The notes under the pieces were generated by a model. It searched no databases, had not been told where the DNA came from, and saw only the letters and a list, made by a program, of their open reading frames with translations. DNA of 64,000 bases from Phototrophicus methaneseepsis (GTDB lineage Bacteria > Chloroflexota > Anaerolineae > Aggregatilineales > Phototrophicaceae). Below are positions 29,701 through 36,349 of the stretch, piece by piece (the first letter of the stretch is position 1; each line of letters begins with the position of its first letter). The stretch spans positions 4,154,001-4,218,000 of the forward strand of contig NZ_CP062983.1 of the NCBI RefSeq assembly GCF_015500095.1, in the 5' to 3' direction. The translations under genes and the position numbers were made by a program.

Positions 29701-30004
29701 TGTTGCGGTCCGTGTAGGTCATATCGCTAAAGCTCGTCAGCAAGACCTGCGTCGGCGTATGGGCATCATCCGTGAATTCAGTACGCCCACCGATCAGCGG
29801 TAGGAGATAGGTTGTTAGGAAGCGCTCGTCCGGGTGCATGGCTGAGAAATCATCCCAGTTCTGCCCCACAAAGCGGAAGTATCCCCCCATCAAGATAACG
29901 AGCACCATCAACGGCCAGATAATCAGTCGCTGGCGATTGCGCTTGGGGCGCGGGGCTACCACAGTGTCTATAGGTCGTTCTGTATCAATTCGTAGATGCG
30001 ACAT
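23717..30004 (-). CDS. Giant GT39-DUF2298 fusion membrane protein
   Basis: At 2095 residues this is the longest gene here. The N-terminal part (about 30-600) is a PMT/GT39-like domain with the acidic motif MHPDERF (D59, E60). Residues about 630-980 look like soluble beta-rich extracytoplasmic sequence. From about 1040 a second polytopic domain is DUF2298: EKPMDFAYFNAVLRS, SGGYINYYYFGYV (YYY at 1196-1198), YGDLHAHMISMPV and INTWDWPSFM. A LysM-like stretch is inserted after the last helices (about 1730-1775), and a soluble C-terminal region follows. The start at 30004 has GGAAGG about 11 bases upstream; a start 24 bases earlier is open but unlikely. It is predicted to act on lipid-linked sugars at the cell surface, with the reaction unknown. 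Confidence 0.85.
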   Translation of the reverse strand: MSHLRIDTERPIDTVVAPRPKRNRQRLIIWPLMVLVILMGGYFRFVGQNWDDFSAMHPDERFLTTYLLPLIGGRTEFTDDAHTPTQVLLTSFSDMTYTDRNTLAADASVPIGVQNNTLAEDVAGWIFGADRVRTYDTVGDMVNATTSGELGGFVIGEAEGNVFTAQGQVRQIDSFSSIEVQQLRCLERYPDTQGIGNYFDTQCSPYNPHNAGNGYYAYGTLPVLMSHVASVIVQQQDAAGSPIFDFQGGTLVWRFLSAFFDVGSIIVIYFIGSRLHNRWVGLFAAILYAAAPLAIEKSHYGTVNAITAFFVILGIWAAVGVQQRGRYFYYAVFGIALGASVASRINTVPLAGVVVLAAMVQMVPFLDRNLAWEERQRVVIQAMTGLILAAVVSLITFRVANPYTFMGPSFLGIGLNTRWFQDLASSSEGVSGRVDSAPNWQWVGRASYFYPMKDMLLWGMGIAMGVMAWFAWAWSGFRLLRGRVGALRNFLPFVWMLVYFGWIGNLWVMTMRYFLPIYGTAALLAGWAIYEFWRLAHERDLPLLRGLMLFLGGIFALVPGYYLVSATPQTATTLTAGGFALILVVMALLPGLSRSRATVLGVFVLGFTVLWGAMFTNIYRHQLTRVQASYWSWENIPGDFAMEIDDAPEGTPLINIGFYNSRPESISSPEDLAAAATVLRPGAPLFAEFVAPASGTVSRIYSPHIGDAQDNDQNETLQITVAVSRPGETTALAFLTMTQNFTRDEHILGSPYTFELDHPFEVVEGWTYSFKAESLSGDIMTAGAVVANEWPWDDRLTAIKVCRLPYDITLADDPPPGLIGYYECNGKQTADALVQSLDMDISFPIDDANKRDAFISALEVSDYIGITSNRFYDTVTRNRIRWPMTSRYYEALFSGELGFDLVEVRQEAYELGPLSVADEHLPIYSSPQWLNELEADEAFHVYDHPVVFIFKKSDDYDQAVAAQILNDVSVIRPDSSEAVGGEIGSRVPNVAYWTSLEADKATTALMQSPENEAINEAGATWSEHFDSDGGLATNDNIAVIAWWLVMMIFGFVTWPLLFVAFPRMADRGYGFAKLMGLLIIAWVAWVLGTLHVTAWSQLGIFVLLIALALFSLAVARRHLSDIQAYVRAHWQRLLWMELLTIALFLIFIGVRMTNPDLWHYIKGGEKPMDFAYFNAVLRSTVFPPYDPWFSGGYINYYYFGYVVVGSPVLLLKMVPSFAYNLIVPTLFALTGIGAFSVAFNIVAAMTDRRYGAQEPIAPPRGSAWLAGVAAIVLCLGVGNLDTVRVLVNGVATMGGYQQYTSIEEYYRDQYLEQYGTYNNTSGTLSLPAERETELTSRLGSAFIWDRLSYEWNNFTSLVSGITRGLNQLAQGRTLLINSDRWYWGPTRVLTEAPVTSGGAITEMPYFTFVYGDLHAHMISMPVIMFAMLFVFNEVWAAGRGERSAFARGLAICMGALAVGLMAAINTWDWPSFMVLSTVGLGYAWWLRNRRLNRRSVLDMLWTIGGFLVISRVVALPHTSWYAAVYQSIEPYAGRRTPLWAYFDIHGLFLFLIVSLLIWETARWFREVPMHSLRGKGNWVSAGAMVAGIGTVIAIAMAMMGYQVALIVIPLILWIAALFFRPGQSRAMQYVLVLIGFSLALTLAVEIVVLTGDIGRQNTVFKFYMQVWLMFSVAGGVAFAWLFAGSDFWRNRLRFVWYIPLMLLFVIAAMYPITATRARSVDRYAPSSGLYHLVLPEETMESIAAYYYLTPSWLRELNGMVADGEPIAGQTLTIIPESDIDTAPLTLQGLNYMTYAVHHPYKAESPALISLSTDYNIIRWMQENVVGAPTLIEGRNPASEYTWTSRISINTGLPSVLGWNFHQRQQRTFNPLPLMVQYREGNVNYFYNTTDIAGAVNILRAYDVTYIILAGYERAYYDAAGLDKFALMEEMGLIHIAYTDGNGFVYEVDKDVVDNFALAQNTLLNVLSLPDSELLGLVAIQQQYMAENMQAILDEVGLTEDELLDQAIDVLRQYDAKYLIISRYDTWLNDPQVIYFLDALIERGILVEEARLGELYPSDVQLAEENGLEPIKTAVYRVNLAGNMNLTDETSVESSE
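24680..24817 (-). other. LysM-like module inside the DUF2298 fusion
   Basis: The 46 residues run from YHLVLPEETMESIAAYYYLT through PSWLRELNG to GQTLTIIP. They reproduce the LysM layout: hydrophobic strand, E/D-T, SIA helix, a hydrophobic-L-x-x-L-N helix, then G-x-x-L-x-I-P. LysM modules bind GlcNAc-containing glycans such as peptidoglycan. It lies after the last membrane helices, consistent with an outside location. Confidence 0.6.
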
Positions 30005-30088
30005 AGCTAATCGTACCTTCCAACACACGATTCTAGGGTGCGGCGTAGTTCGTGCGATTGCACAGCCTTCTGGCTCAGCAATCCTGCG

Positions 30089-32935
30089 CTATTCAGATGT
30101 TTCTGACGCTTCTGGTATCGTCTCCGCCAAAAACGCTTCTAATCCCTCTTGCCCTATAGCCGGGATCGTATAGCGATAGAATTGACGTCTCTCATAGACG
30201 TTATCGTAGAAAGTTGCATAACCATCTGGGAACCACGTTTGCAACTTCGCAGGTGTGACTTCATCACTGGCGCTATAAAAGACTTCGACATTATGTGATG
30301 GGCTAAAGGCGAAACGATCTGTACGTTCGTCTGCACTGCGCATAAAGTAAGGCAGATAATCCACAGCCGCCGTTATATCATCGTCTCCATTAAAATCATA
30401 CACGCCGTTGGGCCATATTCCTTCAATTCCAGCTTCCAGGCCAACAGCACGATGGTCCCACCAGTACGGGCTGGCAATCATAAACATATTGCCATAAGGC
30501 ACATCACCGCTCAGCGCCAAGCCGTACATTACCTGCCCTACCTGGCTGTAATTAAACGTGCTTTGCTCATAAGAAGCGCGCATTTTGCCAAAGTAGACGC
30601 TGCTCGCATCGTAATAGGCACTGCCAATCACAATACCGACAAAGCCTAATGCCGCTACAACGCCAATTCTATTCGGCTGAAGGGTACGAATACGTTCTGC
30701 AATCAGCGCTATGGGCAGCGCCGCAATCAGCAGCACAGCCGGCAGCGCCCCACTGGCCCGTGTATTACTCGGGTTCTCGTGTGGGAATGCAATAGAAAGC
30801 GCCGATGGCAACAACATAATGAGCACAGCTATCGGCACCATAATAAAGACAGGGTCGCGCGTTTTGACAATAAGCACGCCATAGGCAGCCAACCCAACAG
30901 CAAAAGCTGCACCCACCATAATGGAGAGCACAGGCGTCCCAGGAACACCATTAATCCAGGCACCATCGCCCTTATATTGGAACATCCACAAGGCGTTGCG
31001 CATATTGTTCATGAGTTGTGGGACGTTTTCAGTGAAGCTTTCTATATAGTCGCCCAAAGTGGGGTCTAAGGGTTTGATCGTACCATCAGGCAGCGTTTCT
31101 TCGACGACATCATCGCCCGACAACCGCCCAATCGTGCGCCGCCAGAACTGCTCTGGCTGGTCGAGAGAATAATGCAGCATCGGCAAAAATACGATCAGCG
31201 AGATAAAAGCCAATACAAATAGATTCATCCCATAACGCAGGCGATCTTGCCAGTGGCGTGCAGAGATATACATCGCTAGCAACACAACCAACACGATCAG
31301 CACAGGTACCATGCGGATGGCCTGATACATGTAAAGCCCAAAGCCCAGTGCAATACCCGCCAGGATATAATCTGCACGCTGATTAAATCGCAGTGCGCGT
31401 GCAAAGTAGATCATAATGAGGGACATAATCAGCGGTGTGAGGATAATACGCAGCGCGAGACGCGTCACCGTCAGGTGCCAGTAACTCGTCGCCAGGAGCG
31501 CAGCCAGGATAAAGCCGACATACCATCCCAAGCGCCGCCGTTCCGGCCCGATGATGGTACGCCCTAACCAGACCATGACAGGGATCGTTATCAGCGATTC
31601 AATGACAGCCAGTGTCTTCAGCGTCTCGTGATTAATCCCCATACCCGGCGCGAGGGAAAGCAGCGCCATCAGATACATCTGGAAAGATTCGCGCCCGCCA
31701 TTGTTGGCGAAGAAGATTTGTCGCTGCCCATCCAGTAATTTCACAGCATCCAGCAGCAATTCCACATGGTCGCTGGTCATCTCTGGCGGCAACGTTGAGA
31801 GTTCACGCAGGCGCAGCGCACCGCCCAACACCATAATCACAATCAGCAAAAGTAAGCCCAGGCCATGCCGCCGCCAATGAAAATGCCGGAACGCCGCTAT
31901 TTTCCGCCGGAGCCACCACCAGGGACCAAGCACGTTCGGCGTCAGGGCCAGCGCCCACAAGATGATACTCACCAGCCACACGTAGAAAGTTATCGTAATG
32001 AATTCATTATTGCTGGTGCCGAGCCACGTCAGCGCGCTAAAAGAGACCCCGCCAATGAAGAAAAGCACACGTGCAGGGTGAATGCGCATATACCATGGCA
32101 ATTGCAACTCAGAATCAGCAGCAGCGCCCAGGCTCGCATCATCTTCTGATAGGTCACTCTGGCTTGCCACGCGCAACCGACTGAACATCACATCAATAAT
32201 CAGCCATGCCACACCCGCAACAATGAGCAGCAGTAGCCCAGCCGCGACGAGCGTCAGAATGCGCTCTGCTTCAAGAACAGATTCATTCATCGAATCCAGC
32301 AAGAAGAACAAGCCAACAACGGCGAGGAACAAGGCCCCTGCGCGCGCGGCCAACTCTGGCACCAGCCAGCGATCACGCGTACGCCACCAGCGGATGAAAA
32401 ATTCTTGTTCGCCTACCAGGAACCCCACCACCCAGATAACAGCGGCAATCCCAAAGAGCAGCATCCCCATGGAAAGGGCGGCTTCATCGCCCAGGCGCAT
32501 CGTCCCGGAACCCCACCATGCCAACACAAAGGCAATCAGGTAGAGTCCTAATTGCAACAGCATACCATTACCTAAATGGCTGGAAAGGGTCTGAGGCACA
32601 CTGGGCCGTATCGGGGCAGGAGCTATTGCCACCTCTGCTGAGGAAGAGGGACGTAGAGGCACCGTCAGGAGCGTCCTGGAACCATCACTCCTCGGGCGGA
32701 TCAACGACCGAAAAGCGCGCCATGTATTCAAAGGTGCTTGAAAAAAAACAGCAATGGCTTCTGATACTGTTAGATCATCAAATGGGAGGTCGTTGGCACG
32801 CGCATTGGCAACGGCATCTTCAATAGAAGCATCAAGAGACGGCTCTAACGGCGCCTCTAATGGCGTCTCACTAAGCTGCTCACTATCAGAGCGCTCAAAC
32901 TCATTTCCCCCAGGCGTATACTCATGATCCGGCAT
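30089..32935 (-). CDS. GT39-family glycosyltransferase-like membrane protein
   Basis: This protein has 948 residues from the ATG at 32935. An acidic cytosolic N-terminus of about 45 residues (EFERSDSEQLSETPLEAPLE) is followed by helices forming a four- to six-span extra module. A PMT_2-like domain then begins at about 370, with the loop motif PEMTSDHVELLLDAVKLLDG, where the Asp and Glu take the GT-C position, and NNGGRESFQMYLMALLSL. The C-terminal ~170 residues are soluble. AAGGGA lies about ten bases before the chosen ATG. An upstream reading of 18 codons falls inside the preceding methyltransferase gene. The start overlaps that gene by 14 bases, which indicates co-translation. Confidence 0.82.
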   Translation of the reverse strand: MPDHEYTPGGNEFERSDSEQLSETPLEAPLEPSLDASIEDAVANARANDLPFDDLTVSEAIAVFFQAPLNTWRAFRSLIRPRSDGSRTLLTVPLRPSSSAEVAIAPAPIRPSVPQTLSSHLGNGMLLQLGLYLIAFVLAWWGSGTMRLGDEAALSMGMLLFGIAAVIWVVGFLVGEQEFFIRWWRTRDRWLVPELAARAGALFLAVVGLFFLLDSMNESVLEAERILTLVAAGLLLLIVAGVAWLIIDVMFSRLRVASQSDLSEDDASLGAAADSELQLPWYMRIHPARVLFFIGGVSFSALTWLGTSNNEFITITFYVWLVSIILWALALTPNVLGPWWWLRRKIAAFRHFHWRRHGLGLLLLIVIMVLGGALRLRELSTLPPEMTSDHVELLLDAVKLLDGQRQIFFANNGGRESFQMYLMALLSLAPGMGINHETLKTLAVIESLITIPVMVWLGRTIIGPERRRLGWYVGFILAALLATSYWHLTVTRLALRIILTPLIMSLIMIYFARALRFNQRADYILAGIALGFGLYMYQAIRMVPVLIVLVVLLAMYISARHWQDRLRYGMNLFVLAFISLIVFLPMLHYSLDQPEQFWRRTIGRLSGDDVVEETLPDGTIKPLDPTLGDYIESFTENVPQLMNNMRNALWMFQYKGDGAWINGVPGTPVLSIMVGAAFAVGLAAYGVLIVKTRDPVFIMVPIAVLIMLLPSALSIAFPHENPSNTRASGALPAVLLIAALPIALIAERIRTLQPNRIGVVAALGFVGIVIGSAYYDASSVYFGKMRASYEQSTFNYSQVGQVMYGLALSGDVPYGNMFMIASPYWWDHRAVGLEAGIEGIWPNGVYDFNGDDDITAAVDYLPYFMRSADERTDRFAFSPSHNVEVFYSASDEVTPAKLQTWFPDGYATFYDNVYERRQFYRYTIPAIGQEGLEAFLAETIPEASETSE

Positions 32936-33791
32936 TGGGTTTGCGTCCCTTGATCGCAAGATTAACCGTTGAACGGCCCTCTGGCTCATTCATCGTGTTT
33001 TTACGGTCAAAATAATTGAAGATCCTCAGCCCGATATTAATCGGGTTCCATGGGCTGCCATCATTCTCATCAAACGTCAGACGATTAGCGGCCTTCTCCA
33101 TATCACCGGGGAGCATACCTGCTTCCAAGATCGGTTTACCAAACCCATAAACCAGATTATGAATAAATGGGAAGCTATCATGCGTAAAGGCACGCTCTTC
33201 TTCAATGATAAAACCCGCTTCCGCCAGGGCTTGTCGCAGTTGGGGTTGTGTATATAAGCGCACATGATTGGCCCAGATGCCTGCAAAAGGCCCATGTTGA
33301 ATATGGGTATGAAAGAGTGTTTCCAGGGATTTATTGATGGGATCCCACCAGAATGGATAATTTGCATGGGGAACCGTCACAGCCACAACCCCACCCGGCT
33401 TGAGCACGCGCAGAGCTTCCTTCAGGCCAGCAACGTCATTATCGACGTGCTCCAGAATCTCCGAAAGGATCACTGCATCAAAGGTATCATCCGCATAAGG
33501 CAGTTGATAGAGGTTTGCGTTATGTAGCGGGACGCCCAGGTGACCAATATTGGCCTTCGCTTTGTTGATGATCTCCCAATCCAGTTCCGCGCCCACAATC
33601 GTGCAATTGCTCACATAGCGGAACATATTCAAGTAGAAGCCACGGCCACAGGGCATATCCAGGATGACGCTATCGTCCTGTGGGTCGACCCAATCAAAAA
33701 TCGTCTGGACGCGTTTCTTAAAAGCCATATCCGCTTCGTTGCGCGTCATATGCTGGATTGTTGTCTGATCAACCACGCTGCGGCCTCGCAT
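32922..33791 (-). CDS. Class I SAM-dependent methyltransferase
   Basis: This protein has 289 residues from the ATG at 33791. Motif I is VILDMPCGRGFYLNMF (about 43-58), followed by the acidic ribose-binding end of strand 2 (GAELDWEII). Motif II (DTFDAVILSEILEHVDN) and motif III (LRVLKPGGVVAVTVPH) complete the methyltransferase-11-like fold. The substrate is unknown; the neighbours suggest a sugar or lipid-linked glycan. Start choice is uncertain: ATGs at 33812, 33791 and 33749 are in frame, and none has an ideal ribosome-binding site. The first two overlap the end of the GT4 gene. The 3' end overlaps the next gene by 14 bases. Confidence 0.88.
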   Translation of the reverse strand: MRGRSVVDQTTIQHMTRNEADMAFKKRVQTIFDWVDPQDDSVILDMPCGRGFYLNMFRYVSNCTIVGAELDWEIINKAKANIGHLGVPLHNANLYQLPYADDTFDAVILSEILEHVDNDVAGLKEALRVLKPGGVVAVTVPHANYPFWWDPINKSLETLFHTHIQHGPFAGIWANHVRLYTQPQLRQALAEAGFIIEEERAFTHDSFPFIHNLVYGFGKPILEAGMLPGDMEKAANRLTFDENDGSPWNPINIGLRIFNYFDRKNTMNEPEGRSTVNLAIKGRKPNAGS

Positions 33792-34959
33792 ACTTGTAGA
33801 AAATAGTCTCATATTGATCGACGGTCTCCTTGAGGGAGAAAGTCGTTTCAATTTCTTCTCGTGAGCGTTTATAAGCCTCACAATTGTTCAGGACCTCAAT
33901 GATAGCCTCGCCAAATGAGGCCGGGTTACCCGCTTCGGCCAATTTCCCCATGCCAGTCACCTGTACAGGGACCCGCCCACCGGGAATGTTGCTCATCACC
34001 ATCGGCGTGCCACACATCATGGCCTCTACCTGCACCAAAGCGAAGCATTCACTATCACTCGGCAAGACGACGACATCACAAGCCGCGTAAAAATCAGCTA
34101 ACGCCTGGCGATCTTTTAACAATCCCAGGAAAGTCAGGTGGTCGCTGTGCTGCTTCACCAGGGTCTGCTGCTTCTGCCAGGTGCCTTCATAGGGAATATC
34201 ATATTCCCCGGCAAAGACCAACTGTGCATCAGGGTACTGCTGCAGCACCGTATCCATAGCACGGATTGCGACATCGGGGCGTTTCTCTTCAACAAAGCGC
34301 CCGGAATAACCAATCACCGGTCCACCATTCCGCTGCCACTTCTGGCGTAGTTCTGCCGCTTTCTCCGGCCTTGGATGAGGAATCTCAATCGGAGGATAAA
34401 CCGGCGTGACCTTATCCAGAAAGGGCCGCAGATAGTAAGAATTCTCGGCATAGTCACGGCTGTAGGCGATGAGCTGTGCGGCCCGCTTCGCCATAAACCG
34501 ATACAGGCCAAACATCGTATTACGGATGAAGTTATTCATCAACCCACCCGGCAAGATCAAATCACCGTGATGTGTCGCAATGACGTTCACCCCCGTCAGG
34601 CCAGCAATCACGCTGACGAGTGCGGTTTCCAGCATGGGGGTATGAATGCTGACAATATCTGCATTGCGGAATGCAAAATAAGCAGCCCAGGGGAAAGCTG
34701 GCATCAGCATACCCCGGCTGATCTTGATCGGTGCCCAGAGGCGCACAATCCGCACGCCATTATGAGTCGATTCATCGCGCGGTAAATCATTGCTATAACG
34801 CGCCGTAATGACGGTCACATCATGACCACGCCTGACAAGTTCTTCGGCCACATTCTGTACATGCAGCGTCAGGCCTGTTCGATGTGGAAAATAATACAAA
34901 AGGCAGATCACGATATTGAGTTTTCTGCCTGCGTTCTTCTCTCCGGGTTGGTCCGTCAT
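33769..34959 (-). CDS. GT4-family glycosyltransferase
   Basis: This 396-residue cytosolic GT-B enzyme has an N-terminal acceptor domain with a glycine-poor start, LLYYFPHRTGLTLHVQNVAEEL, typical of GT4. The C-terminal nucleotide-sugar domain begins at about 200 with GYSGRFVEEKRPDVAIRA. It carries the E-x7-E motif in ECFALVQVEAMMCGTPMV, which contacts the donor. The ATG at 34959 has AAGG five bases upstream and is preferred to one 24 bases earlier. It is the first gene of the minus-strand glycan island and overlaps the methyltransferase start, so a sugar transferred inside the cell may then be methylated and handed to the downstream membrane enzymes. That order is inference. Confidence 0.92.
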   Translation of the reverse strand: MTDQPGEKNAGRKLNIVICLLYYFPHRTGLTLHVQNVAEELVRRGHDVTVITARYSNDLPRDESTHNGVRIVRLWAPIKISRGMLMPAFPWAAYFAFRNADIVSIHTPMLETALVSVIAGLTGVNVIATHHGDLILPGGLMNNFIRNTMFGLYRFMAKRAAQLIAYSRDYAENSYYLRPFLDKVTPVYPPIEIPHPRPEKAAELRQKWQRNGGPVIGYSGRFVEEKRPDVAIRAMDTVLQQYPDAQLVFAGEYDIPYEGTWQKQQTLVKQHSDHLTFLGLLKDRQALADFYAACDVVVLPSDSECFALVQVEAMMCGTPMVMSNIPGGRVPVQVTGMGKLAEAGNPASFGEAIIEVLNNCEAYKRSREEIETTFSLKETVDQYETIFYKYARPQRG

Positions 34960-35006
34960 AGATGCCTTATCTAGCAGTTGCAATATAAGGGCGATGAAGC
35001 CCCTAC

Positions 35007-35036
35007 CCTATATGATTGATCAATGCGTGATGCCAA
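35007..35036 (-). promoter_or_regulatory. Possible promoter of the glycan island
   Basis: On the minus strand TTGGCA (35031-35036) and TATAGG (35007-35012) are separated by 18 bases, 48 bases upstream of the GT4 start codon. The match is 5/6 and 4/6, so this is tentative. Confidence 0.35.
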
Positions 35037-35128
35037 CGATGGCAAGGCCGTTCATTACAACGACGCTTACGAGCTGACAAGCGCCGTATTATATCATTGA
35101 CATGTCCGGTGTAAAACGGCAACGATGT

Positions 35129-35166
35129 GCGAAAACATTACGCTAACGCGAAAACGATACGCTAAT
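35129..35166. repeat. Tandem pair of 19-base repeats
   Basis: Two adjacent copies, GCGAAAACATTACGCTAAC (35129-35147) and GCGAAAACGATACGCTAAT (35148-35166), differ at three positions. They lie in the 327-base gap between the island's first gene and tRNA-Gly. A protein-binding site is possible. Confidence 0.7.
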
Positions 35167-35271
35167 TTGAATATACACGACTGCATGCAAAATACCTCAC
35201 AAATGCGATAGTGACTTCAATGGCATGTTGTCCTGATGTTTCTGTACGCTTACCGGCACTCAGCACCAGTA

Positions 35272-35300
35272 TTGACTTTGACCGCCCACAAATCTATAAT
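35272..35300 (+). promoter_or_regulatory. Promoter of tRNA-Gly
   Basis: TTGACT (35272-35277), a 17-base spacer and a perfect TATAAT (35295-35300) lie ten bases before the mature tRNA 5' end. It is the best-matched promoter in the window. Confidence 0.85.
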
Positions 35301-35310
35301 TCGTTTACTT

Positions 35311-35382
35311 GCGGGTATAGTTCAGTGGTAGAACGTTTGCTTCCCAAGCAAGATGTCAGGGGTTCGAATCCCCTTACCCGCT
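35311..35382 (+). tRNA. tRNA-Gly (anticodon CCC)
   Basis: The 72-base tRNA decodes GGG. The acceptor stem GCGGGTA pairs with TACCCGC. The D-arm TTCAGTGGTAGAA, anticodon stem TTTGC/GCAAG with loop TTCCCAA, and T-arm with the conserved GGTTCGAATCC are all present. U is the discriminator base and the 3' CCA is not encoded, so it must be added by CCA transferase. It is flanked by its own promoter and terminator. Confidence 0.97.
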
Positions 35383-35383
35383 C

Positions 35384-35408
35384 AAACCCACCAGATTGGT
35401 GGGTTTTT
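35384..35408 (+). terminator. Intrinsic terminator of tRNA-Gly
   Basis: AACCCACC-agatt-GGTGGGTT forms a perfect 8-bp stem followed by a T run, starting two bases after the tRNA 3' end. Confidence 0.9.
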
Positions 35409-35602
35409 CTTTGTACATTTTCTTTGTACAGCCAGTCTATGGACGTGAAGACACCCGATGAACGCCGATAAGTCATTGACGTTACAGGGTATCCCCATTA
35501 CAATGCATGGGTTTCCGCAGGCTGTTTCATACAAGCACAGCGATTCTGTTCGTGAGTATGCCCCCGCTGATGTCGGGCGGTTATTTTGCAGGGAGTAATA
35601 TT

Positions 35603-36262
35603 GTGGCTGAATTCAAGCTAGCGGCCCAAAAGCGCGATGTCGTCGGCAAAAAAGTGAGCCGACTGCGTAATGACGGGTTTGTCCCCGGCGCGGTCTATGG
35701 GCCTAAAACAGAACCGACCCGGTTAAAGTTCAAGTATCGTGAGTTGGAACTCGCCCTTATGCATGCGGGCGGTACCAACGTCATTGACCTGAATGTCGAA
35801 GGCGCTCAGACAGTGCCTGTCCTGGCACGTGAAGTCCAACGCGACATCATTAAAGGCGATATTCTGCATGTTGATTTCTTCGCGCTCGACATGAAAGCGA
35901 AGATCCGCGCAGAAGTACCTGTACACTACGTTGGCGAAAGCCCGCTGGTGGCCTCTCGTAAAGCAATCTTGCTGACGGGCCCCAACAGCCTGACCATCGA
36001 AGTGCTTGCCAGCGACTTGATGAACCAGATCGAAGTTGACCTGACCGGCCTGGCCGAAATGGGCGACACGATCACCGTTGCCGACCTGAAACTGGGCGAC
36101 GACGTCACCATCATCAACGACCCAGAAGAAATGATCGCTAAGGTTGTACAACCGTCCGCTGCTCGTGCTGAATCCGACCTCGCTGCTGCTGAGGGCGAAG
36201 AAGGCCTTGAGGGTGGTGAAGAAGGCGAAGAAGCTGCTGAAGAAGAAGGCGAAGAAGAATAA
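35603..36262 (+). CDS. rplY: 50S ribosomal protein L25 (CTC/TL5 form)
   Basis: L25 binds 5S rRNA in the central protuberance. This 219-residue protein is the long form. It has an N-terminal L25 domain (about 1-92; VAEFKLAAQKRDVVGKKVSR, RNDGFVPGAVYGP), then the TL5 C-terminal beta domain (about 93-185, with VPVHYVGESPLV). A Gly/Glu-rich acidic tail of about 25 residues ends it. Translation starts at GTG with GGGAG seven bases upstream. The frame is open for 32 more codons, but those residues are not L25-like. A strong terminator follows within 40 bases, so the gene is probably monocistronic. Confidence 0.95.
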   Translation: MAEFKLAAQKRDVVGKKVSRLRNDGFVPGAVYGPKTEPTRLKFKYRELELALMHAGGTNVIDLNVEGAQTVPVLAREVQRDIIKGDILHVDFFALDMKAKIRAEVPVHYVGESPLVASRKAILLTGPNSLTIEVLASDLMNQIEVDLTGLAEMGDTITVADLKLGDDVTIINDPEEMIAKVVQPSAARAESDLAAAEGEEGLEGGEEGEEAAEEEGEEE

Positions 36263-36299
36263 TTCTTTCGCTCAGCAAGCCGAACATTCTCTAAAACAA

Positions 36300-36326
36300 A
36301 AACGCGGTCCACATGGGCCGCGTTTT
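36300..36326. terminator. Bidirectional terminator between rplY and gyrA
   Basis: AACGCGGTCC-acat-GGGCCGCGTT forms a ten-pair stem including one G-U, followed by TTTT on the plus strand and preceded by an A-rich run. It serves the convergent rplY and gyrA genes. Confidence 0.9.
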
Positions 36327-36349
36327 TTGTTTGCTTTATATCGTGCAAG

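Noticed and set aside
35211-35471. An 86-codon open frame crossing the tRNA-Gly gene
   Set aside because: It reads through a complete tRNA, its promoter and its terminator, so it is not a protein gene.
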